From the NCBI GenBank assembly GCA_045600765.1, contig JAZRYM010000053.1, forward strand, positions 1 through 46,518: DNA of 46,518 nt. Direction: 5' to 3'. The stretch is from RGIG426 sp045600765 (lineage in GTDB: Bacteria; Bacillota; Clostridia; Oscillospirales; Acutalibacteraceae). The position numbers and the translations under genes are program-made. The first letter of the stretch is position 1. Each line of letters starts with the position of its first letter. Positions 41,607-46,518 of the stretch are shown one piece after another. Below the pieces are notes generated by a model. It was not told where the DNA came from. It saw nothing but the letters and a program-made list of their open reading frames with translations, and ran no database searches.

Positions 41607-43049
41607 ATGAAAAAAATTCTTTGTATCACCATTTGCGTCGTGCTGATGGCTTCCGTCTTGCTGACGTTCCCGGTTTCGGCCGCGACGAACAGCAACCCGT
41701 TTGTCGTCCGCCCGATTCAATACACCTCTGTGGGTCCGACCGGCGGTGACGCACAGATTGTGTACCGTGAGACCTTTGACGGTGTTTCGTCTCCCGAGGC
41801 GGCGGGCTATTTCCCCGGCTACCTCGACTACGGCGATCAACCGGCGTATTTCATTCCGGCTTGTGACCTGTCGCTGGTCGGCGGCCACTCCGGTAAAGGT
41901 CTGAAAGTTTCCAACCGTGACAAAATCTTCGGTAAAACGAGTGCGTCCGGAAAAACGAAACAGCTCGACCACCAAGGCGGCGAGTTCTCGTTCGTGATGA
42001 CCAACCACTATCCGAAGAAAGGTGCGTCGCAGGAGTCCGCCTACGCGACCGACAGCACCGGCAAAACGAAACTGACCGCGTATGAGCAGGTGTCTAACAC
42101 CGGCGGCGGCAAAGACATCGGCTCCATCATCGGCAAGTACGTCAGCGACGTCACCAACAAACAGGACGTGTCGCTCTTCTTCTCGATGTGGGTGTATACC
42201 GACACCGCCCAAACCTTCTTGCCGAAAATCCAGTACATGGGTTCCAACGAACTGTGGATTCCGGCGGACGACTACTGGGAGGTTCCGGCGAAAAAATGGA
42301 CTCAAATCGGTGCCATTGTGGACAACGGCAAAACCTATTTCAGCGCGCTCGTCGGTGAGGGCGGTTCCGAAGCCTACGGCGTGTACGGCGCGGTGAACTC
42401 CACGACCGAGTCGAAATTCTGCATGGCGACCAAATCGAAGAACGCCGACGGTACGGTGACCTTCACGAACGGCGACTACATCATCGACGACATCACCATC
42501 TGGAAAGTGTCCGACAAATCCAAACTCTTCAATATGCAATACACCATGCTCAACAAACAGGTGTTTACCGGTCTTGACGGGCTTGTGAAAATTGATAACA
42601 AAGACAACATCGCGTCTAAAAAAGTTGTGAACGCCTTTGAGGCTCCGAAGACCACCAAGAAAACGGCGGCTCCCACCAAGGCGCCCACGAAAAAGCCTAC
42701 CACCGCGACCAAAGTTGTGAAAGTCACCGACAAACAAGGAAAGGTCATCGGCACGAAGAAAGTTGTCGTGACCGAGGCCACTAAGACCGGAACGGCTACC
42801 GCGACCGGAACGGGAACGGGTACCGAAACCGGAACCCAAACCGGAACGGGCACCGGAACCGAAGTGACCGCCACCGCGACCGAAACGACGGAGATTACGA
42901 CCGCGACCGCCGCGAATGGCGAACCGGTTGAGCCGGACGAAGAAAAAGGCAGCCTGCTTTGGCTGTGGATTGTCCTCGGCGTTGTCGTCGTGGGCGGCGG
43001 TACGGGTGCCGGCGTGGTGCTCGCGAAGAAAAAAGGCGCGAACGGCTAA
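41607..43049 (+). CDS. Surface protein with carbohydrate-binding-like domain and C-terminal anchor
   Basis: A 480-residue protein. Residues 1-26 form a signal peptide. Residues about 40-330 look like a jelly-roll carbohydrate-binding module: FDGVSSPEAAGYF, GKGLKVSNRD, SLFFSMWVY, KKWTQIGAIVDNG and YIIDDITIWK are typical strands. Residues 345-445 are a Lys/Thr then Thr/Gly-rich linker (GTGTGTETGTQTGTG and similar). The C terminus has an acidic stretch, a Gly/Val-rich membrane segment at 450-472 and a short basic tail (AKKKGANG). No LPxTG motif is present, so it is probably embedded in the membrane directly. The promoter is at 41457. Confidence 0.72.
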   Translation: MKKILCITICVVLMASVLLTFPVSAATNSNPFVVRPIQYTSVGPTGGDAQIVYRETFDGVSSPEAAGYFPGYLDYGDQPAYFIPACDLSLVGGHSGKGLKVSNRDKIFGKTSASGKTKQLDHQGGEFSFVMTNHYPKKGASQESAYATDSTGKTKLTAYEQVSNTGGGKDIGSIIGKYVSDVTNKQDVSLFFSMWVYTDTAQTFLPKIQYMGSNELWIPADDYWEVPAKKWTQIGAIVDNGKTYFSALVGEGGSEAYGVYGAVNSTTESKFCMATKSKNADGTVTFTNGDYIIDDITIWKVSDKSKLFNMQYTMLNKQVFTGLDGLVKIDNKDNIASKKVVNAFEAPKTTKKTAAPTKAPTKKPTTATKVVKVTDKQGKVIGTKKVVVTEATKTGTATATGTGTGTETGTQTGTGTGTEVTATATETTEITTATAANGEPVEPDEEKGSLLWLWIVLGVVVVGGGTGAGVVLAKKKGANG

Positions 43050-43120
43050 TCCGTTTCGCTGATTTTCTCGAAACCGCAGGCGGGACGTGGTTTCCGCCAC
43101 CTTAAATTGTGTTCGATTGC

Positions 43121-43161
43121 TCACAAGGGGCAGGGTAGTGCCACACTTCTGCTCCTTGTGA
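43121..43161 (+). other. Intercistronic hairpin
   Basis: A 13-bp stem (TCACAAGGGGCAG with CTGCTCCTTGTGA, one G-U pair) around a 15-nt loop in the 153-bp gap between two surface-protein genes. No T-run follows. The rest of the gap shows no clear promoter; the ribosome binding site AGGAGG is at about 43190. Confidence 0.55.
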
Positions 43162-43202
43162 CGAACAGATGATAGTAAAAATTAAAATAGGAGGAGATAC
43201 CT

Positions 43203-44540
43203 ATGAAAAAATTGTCCAAAGTTCTCGCGCTGGCTCTTACCCTCGCGATGATCGTTGGCGCGACCCTCGTGACGGGCGTTGTTTCCACTTCGGCGGAAAC
43301 GGACATTACCGTTTGGGAAGGCACCATTGATATGGACTTCACCACCAAAAATACCGTGGCGATTATCAACAGCGATGATACGCTGACCCAGGCGATCCGT
43401 GATGACCTCGCGGCGAACGGCCCGGCGCTCAAGTACACTTTGACCTCTCCTGACTCTGCGTTTATCAGCGGTGATTCCGGCTACACGGTTTTCGGCTTCT
43501 ATGATGAGCTGACTGCCGCCACCCCGGATGGCTACCATGAGTGGTGGGGTCAATCGGAAAAAGGTCAAGAGATGACCAACGTCTCTTGGACGGATTCCGC
43601 CGACCTCGCTCTGATGGGTCTCAAAGTGAGCCTCTGCCTGTACTCTGACGGTACCGGTGACACGGCCCACGTCGGCACCATCAAACTGGTTGCCACCCAC
43701 CAAGCGGGTGCCACCCCGGTGACCACCGCGGCTCCGAGACCGTCGGTGGATGTCGAACAACTCATCAGCCAGGCTCAGGTTCTGTGGACCGGTAGCTTTG
43801 ACACCGATTACGTTACCTCCAGCACCATGGCGATGCTGAAAGTGGACGAGATGAACGATGCAATTCGTAACGACATCGCGGCGAATGGCCCGGCGCAAGC
43901 CTATGCGGTCATTGCCGACGCGCAGTATGTGTCCGGTGAGTCCGGCTACGCTTCCTACTGCTTCTACCAAGAGACTCCGGAGTATCTGGAAGCTTGGGCG
44001 GATAAGGGCAGCGGCGTGACCACCGCTGTGTGGACCGATGCTTCTCAGCTCGCTCTGATGGGCAACAAAGTCCAGCTCGCGCTTTGCTGCGATAGCGATG
44101 GCGACGTCATTCACCTGAACACCCTCACCATTTATGTGGCGCGCAACGGTAGCTTCACCGTTCCGTCGCAGGCTTCGACTTCGGCTTCCGCGACCGGCCC
44201 GACTTCGGCTTCCGCGTCCGACCCGACTTCGGCTTCCGCGACCCACCCGACTTCGGCTTCCGCGACCGACCCGACTTCGGCTTCCGCGACCGACCCGACC
44301 TCGGCTTCTTCGATTGATCCGTCCTCGACGGTTCCGTCTTCCACTGTCGTTAAAGGCGATGCCACCGGCGACGGTAAAGTCGATATGAAAGACGTTCTCT
44401 TGCTTCGCAAACTGCTTACCGGCCTCGTGACGCCGGATAGCGTCAATCAAGCGAATGCTGACGCCACCGGCGACGGCAAAATCGATATGAAAGACGTGCT
44501 GAAACTGCGCAAATTCTTGACCGGTTTGGATACCCTGTAA
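43203..44540 (+). CDS. Secreted dockerin protein with a duplicated domain
   Basis: A 445-residue secreted protein. Residues 1-31 form a signal peptide. Two related modules lie at about 38-164 and 195-313; both contain an AIRxDxAANGPA segment, an SGxSGY segment and a W-T-D-x-x-x-LALMG segment. A Thr/Pro/Ala linker with 8-residue repeats (SASATDPT type) spans 326-382. A C-terminal type I dockerin spans 384-445: GDATGDGKVDMKDVLLLRKLLTG and NADATGDGKIDMKDVLKLRKFLTG. The modules are not recognisable as cohesins or enzymes. The dockerin would dock to a cohesin scaffold that is not in this window. AGGAGG precedes the ATG. Confidence 0.82.
   Translation: MKKLSKVLALALTLAMIVGATLVTGVVSTSAETDITVWEGTIDMDFTTKNTVAIINSDDTLTQAIRDDLAANGPALKYTLTSPDSAFISGDSGYTVFGFYDELTAATPDGYHEWWGQSEKGQEMTNVSWTDSADLALMGLKVSLCLYSDGTGDTAHVGTIKLVATHQAGATPVTTAAPRPSVDVEQLISQAQVLWTGSFDTDYVTSSTMAMLKVDEMNDAIRNDIAANGPAQAYAVIADAQYVSGESGYASYCFYQETPEYLEAWADKGSGVTTAVWTDASQLALMGNKVQLALCCDSDGDVIHLNTLTIYVARNGSFTVPSQASTSASATGPTSASASDPTSASATHPTSASATDPTSASATDPTSASSIDPSSTVPSSTVVKGDATGDGKVDMKDVLLLRKLLTGLVTPDSVNQANADATGDGKIDMKDVLKLRKFLTGLDTL
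44178..44321 (+). repeat. Six 24-bp direct repeats (linker)
   Basis: Six tandem units of about 24 bp (ACTTCGGCTTCCGCGACCGA-type, the last diverged) encode the 8-residue linker repeat SASATDPT inside the dockerin gene. The frame is kept in every unit. Confidence 0.85.
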
Positions 44541-44617
44541 GAACTGAACAGCACGAGCTGATTTTGCGTAAGTAATCCAAGGGTTTAATCCGGTGGCACG
44601 GGACTAAATCCACTCAA

Positions 44618-44652
44618 AAAACGGGTAAGTTCTTTATGGACTTACCCGTTTT
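44618..44652 (+). terminator. Intrinsic terminator
   Basis: A 12-bp perfect stem, AAAACGGGTAAG (44618-44629) with CTTACCCGTTTT (44641-44652), with an 11-nt loop and a T-rich end. The stretch 44541-44617 before it has no recognised riboswitch or other feature. Confidence 0.85.
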
Positions 44653-44726
44653 CCTTTTGAACAAACAACCGCCGAAATAAGAAAAATGACAAAGGGATAG
44701 AAATTGGGATTTTTACTAAAAAACTA

Positions 44727-44755
44727 TTGCGAAACGGAGAAGAATTTGTTATAAT
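44727..44755 (+). promoter_or_regulatory. Promoter of the second dockerin gene
   Basis: TTGCGA (44727-44732), 17 bp, TATAAT (44750-44755). Transcription begins near 44762, which excludes the ATG at 44756 as a start codon. Confidence 0.75.
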
Positions 44756-44788
44756 ATGAAAAATAGGTGGAAAAGGAGTTGCTTTGCG

Positions 44789-45790
44789 ATGAAGAAGGTA
44801 TTTTCCGTCTTTGCGGCGGTCGCTTCCGTTGTGCTGGTTGTGTGTTTGGCGATGTTGCCGATGACGTCGGCGATTGCGGCAGAAGACCACAACGTGATGC
44901 TTACGGAAACCCCGACCGGTACCGCGGCGGTGGAACGTCAGCACGTGGTGCTGTATGACGAAGGCTTTGAGCCGGTGGATGGTGTGAAAGTCAAAAGCCC
45001 GGTGCGTTCCGAAGTGGGCAAGAGCAAAGTGGTGGATGAACTTCCCGACCGTGACGGTTCCGGCGTTCGCGTGGAGATGATTTACGACCGCGTGATGATT
45101 GGTATCCAACCGAAAGGTATCGGCAACCTCTTGTATCCTTACGGCGAGTTTGTGGAGGGCGACACCTTCCACTTTAAGATGGACGTGTATCTTGACGTGG
45201 ACAACCCGCAGGATTTTTACCCCTTTGTGCTTCTCTGTATCGGCGGCGGCGCGATGACCCCGCAGGAGAAAGAGGAGAACTACGACGAGTGGTATCCGAG
45301 CGAGAAAAACGGTCAGGCGAAAAACTTGTCCGGCATTTCCGAAATTCAGCCGCGCACTTGGACAACGGTGGAGTATGAATTTACCGTGAAAGACCAATGC
45401 AGTTCCAAAGGGCGCAACGTCAGCTTCTATACCGATGCCGGCGCGTTTTATCTGTATTTCGGCTCGCAGGTACTCAATAAGAACATCTACCTTGACAACG
45501 TGCTGATTGAAATGGATACCGCCGCCGACCCGACGGCGCGCACGTTGCCGACGACGGCGCCGAAAACCACGATAAAAGAACCCACCACCGCTCCGAAAAC
45601 GCAACCGACGGTGATTGCGGGCGACGCGAACGACGACGGCGCGGTGAATATGAAAGACGTGTTGACCATTCGTAAACATTTGGCGGGGATTTCCGTCACG
45701 TTGAACGAAAAAGCCGCCGACTTGAACGGCGACGGCGCGGTGAATATGAAAGACGTGCTGGCGCTTCGCAGACAACTGGTAGGGTTATAA
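44789..45790 (+). CDS. Secreted carbohydrate-binding-like protein with C-terminal dockerin
   Basis: A 333-residue secreted protein. Residues 1-31 form a signal peptide. Residues about 45-245 form a jelly-roll module of the CBM4/9-like type: DEGFEPVDG, HFKMDVYLDV, RTWTTVEYEFTV, FYLYFGSQVLN and IYLDNVLIEMD. A Thr/Pro linker spans about 246-275 and a type I dockerin spans 277-333 (GDANDDGAVNMKDVLTIRKHLAG and ADLNGDGAVNMKDVLALRRQLVG). The start at 44789 has AAGGAG upstream; the ATG at 44756 lies against the -10 element and is rejected. The two calcium loops share the NMKD tetrapeptide with the gene at 4941. Confidence 0.82.
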   Translation: MKKVFSVFAAVASVVLVVCLAMLPMTSAIAAEDHNVMLTETPTGTAAVERQHVVLYDEGFEPVDGVKVKSPVRSEVGKSKVVDELPDRDGSGVRVEMIYDRVMIGIQPKGIGNLLYPYGEFVEGDTFHFKMDVYLDVDNPQDFYPFVLLCIGGGAMTPQEKEENYDEWYPSEKNGQAKNLSGISEIQPRTWTTVEYEFTVKDQCSSKGRNVSFYTDAGAFYLYFGSQVLNKNIYLDNVLIEMDTAADPTARTLPTTAPKTTIKEPTTAPKTQPTVIAGDANDDGAVNMKDVLTIRKHLAGISVTLNEKAADLNGDGAVNMKDVLALRRQLVGL

Positions 45791-45796
45791 AATGAG

Positions 45797-45828
45797 GCTG
45801 TGAAAACAGCGGAATTTTTATAAAAATT
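45797..45828 (+). other. Small hairpin with GAAA loop and AT palindrome
   Basis: GCTGT-GAAA-ACAGC (45797-45810) is a 5-bp stem with a GNRA tetraloop, followed by a perfect 16-bp AT palindrome at 45813-45828. It may weakly terminate or shape the transcript between the last two genes. Confidence 0.35.
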
Positions 45829-45849
45829 TATTGAAGGAGAAGAAAACGT

Positions 45850-46518
45850 ATGAAAAAATCTGTTTTACGGCTGATTACACTGTTCGCAACCGTGGCACTT
45901 TTGTGCGGTGCGACACTGTGTTTCAGCCTCTCGTCCTCGGCGGAAAATCTGCTGACGGACAACTGGGCGCCGCTCGATGACACGCAGTCGGCGCTCGTGA
46001 GTTTCTCGGGCGGCGTGCTGAGCCTTGATGCTACCGGCGGTACCGACGTGAAAGCGTACCAAGACGTCGAGCTCCCCGCGGGCTCGTATCGCTTTTCCGC
46101 TGACAAATCTGTCGATGCGGCGAGCTTGGCGGTGGAAACCAGTGCCGGCGAAGTGCCGGAGGGTAAGTATGATGAAGTCGGCCATGTGGACTTTACGCTC
46201 GCTGGTCCGGAAACGGTTCGCGTGAGAGTGGAGATGTATCGCGGTTCCATCGGCACCTTGTCGAACTTGATGCTGGCATCCACCGGCTCCACCCCGTCTT
46301 CGACGACCGAGTCTTCGGCAACCGAGTCTTCGGCGACCGAGTCTTCCGCAACCGAGTCTTCGGCGACCGAATCTTCGGCGACCGAGTCTTCCGCAACCGA
46401 ATCTTCCGCGACTCAGGCAAGTCAGCAGGGCGGTTCTTCCGGATTGACCGACAACTGGAAAGCGCTCGATGATTCGCAGTCCTCGCTCGTGAGCTTTTCG
46501 GGCGGCGTGCTGACCCTT
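45850..46518 (+). CDS. Secreted repeat protein, cut by the window end
   Basis: The first 223 codons of a gene that runs off the window with no stop. Residues 1-31 form a signal peptide. Residues about 33-145 form a beta-sandwich-like module beginning LTDNWAPLDDTQSALVSFSGG. A Thr-Glu-Ser-Ser-Ala linker follows (seven 5-residue repeats, residues 153-187). Then the module begins again as LTDNWKALDDSQSSLVSFSGG, so the protein carries at least two copies and probably ends in a dockerin or anchor, though that is inference. GAAGGAG precedes the ATG. It is absent from a simple stop-to-stop reading because the end is missing. Confidence 0.75.
   Translation, partial: MKKSVLRLITLFATVALLCGATLCFSLSSSAENLLTDNWAPLDDTQSALVSFSGGVLSLDATGGTDVKAYQDVELPAGSYRFSADKSVDAASLAVETSAGEVPEGKYDEVGHVDFTLAGPETVRVRVEMYRGSIGTLSNLMLASTGSTPSSTTESSATESSATESSATESSATESSATESSATESSATQASQQGGSSGLTDNWKALDDSQSSLVSFSGGVLTL
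46306..46410 (+). repeat. Seven 15-bp direct repeats (linker)
   Basis: Seven tandem 15-bp units, ACCGAGTCTTCGGCA with third-position changes only, encode (TESSA)7 between two copies of the binding-like module. Differences between units are synonymous. Confidence 0.92.

Noticed and set aside
43203..44150. Cohesin modules in the duplicated protein
   Set aside because: The size is near that of a cohesin, but the sequence lacks the cohesin strand pattern, and a protein with its own dockerin and type I cohesins would be unusual.
44541..44617. Riboswitch-like stretch before the terminator at 44618
   Set aside because: It lies after a gene, and I could not find the conserved core of any riboswitch class I know. 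The only clear structure is the terminator stem.
44756..44788. ATG at 44756 as start of the second dockerin protein
   Set aside because: It touches the -10 element TATAAT at 44750-44755, so it would lie before the transcription start. The ATG at 44789 has AAGGAG upstream and begins the signal peptide.
44178..46410. Possible CRISPR array from short direct repeats
   Set aside because: The repeats are contiguous, without unique spacers, and stay in frame inside coding sequence.
1..46518. tRNA, rRNA, insertion sequences and phage genes
   Set aside because: No tRNA-like stems, transposase motifs, terminal inverted repeats or integrase motifs were seen in any gap or frame.

Overview
The window looks like a chromosomal segment of a Clostridia-type Firmicute, probably an uncultured gut or rumen member near Oscillospiraceae/Ruminococcaceae. 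The reasons are the gene orders dgt-dnaG-rpoD and recA-recX-rimO-pgsA, a DnaD/DnaI-type pair of replication genes, a CwlD-like amidase, strong AGGAGG ribosome binding sites with frequent GTG/TTG starts, sigma-A promoters with 17 bp spacers, and several dockerin-bearing secreted proteins. The taxon is inferred from gene content only. No rRNA, tRNA, insertion sequence, integrase or CRISPR array was seen.

Layout. (1) 1-6048, plus strand: recA (with a LexA-type box), recX, rimO, pgsA, a dCMP-deaminase-like gene, a small membrane-anchored protein and a secreted protein with an N-terminal dockerin, closed by a bidirectional terminator. (2) 6069-10398: glyS on the minus strand, divergent from argG-argH on the plus strand. 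The shared region holds two consensus-like promoters and two ARG-box-like dyads. (3) 10417-18080, minus strand: dnaD and a dnaC/dnaI-like loader start from one promoter, followed by a zinc-ribbon/pseudokinase/PASTA protein, a membrane protein, a CwlD-like amidase and radA. A TSCPD protein and an unknown protein follow from their own promoter. (4) 18194-23950, plus strand: rpmE with a candidate ribosomal-protein leader, a YigZ-family gene, then dgt-like, dnaG, rpoD and an Rrf2 regulator, closed by strong hairpins.

(5) 24006-41364, plus strand: a 17 kb carbohydrate-uptake locus. It starts at a perfect TTGACA-N17-TATAAT promoter with a structured leader. It encodes a lipoprotein solute-binding protein, a 1016-residue protein with jelly-roll-like N-terminal domains fused to a second solute-binding domain, two complete permease pairs, a beta-propeller-like/TPR membrane protein, a YIP1 protein, a large DUF5696-like lipoprotein, a GH94-like phosphorylase and an uncharacterised TIM-barrel-like protein. 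It has no ABC ATPase and no regulator, so a shared MsmX-type ATPase elsewhere is expected. The likely logic is binding of an oligosaccharide outside, import, then phosphorolysis inside. (6) 41457-46518 (window end), plus strand: four secreted surface proteins with carbohydrate-binding-like modules, low-complexity linkers, and either a C-terminal membrane anchor or dockerins. The last one is cut by the window edge.

The most notable items are the double importer with accessory proteins and a fused binding protein, the pseudokinase in the replication-gene operon, the L31 leader with two mutually exclusive stems, and the dockerin/repeat surface proteins beside the importer.
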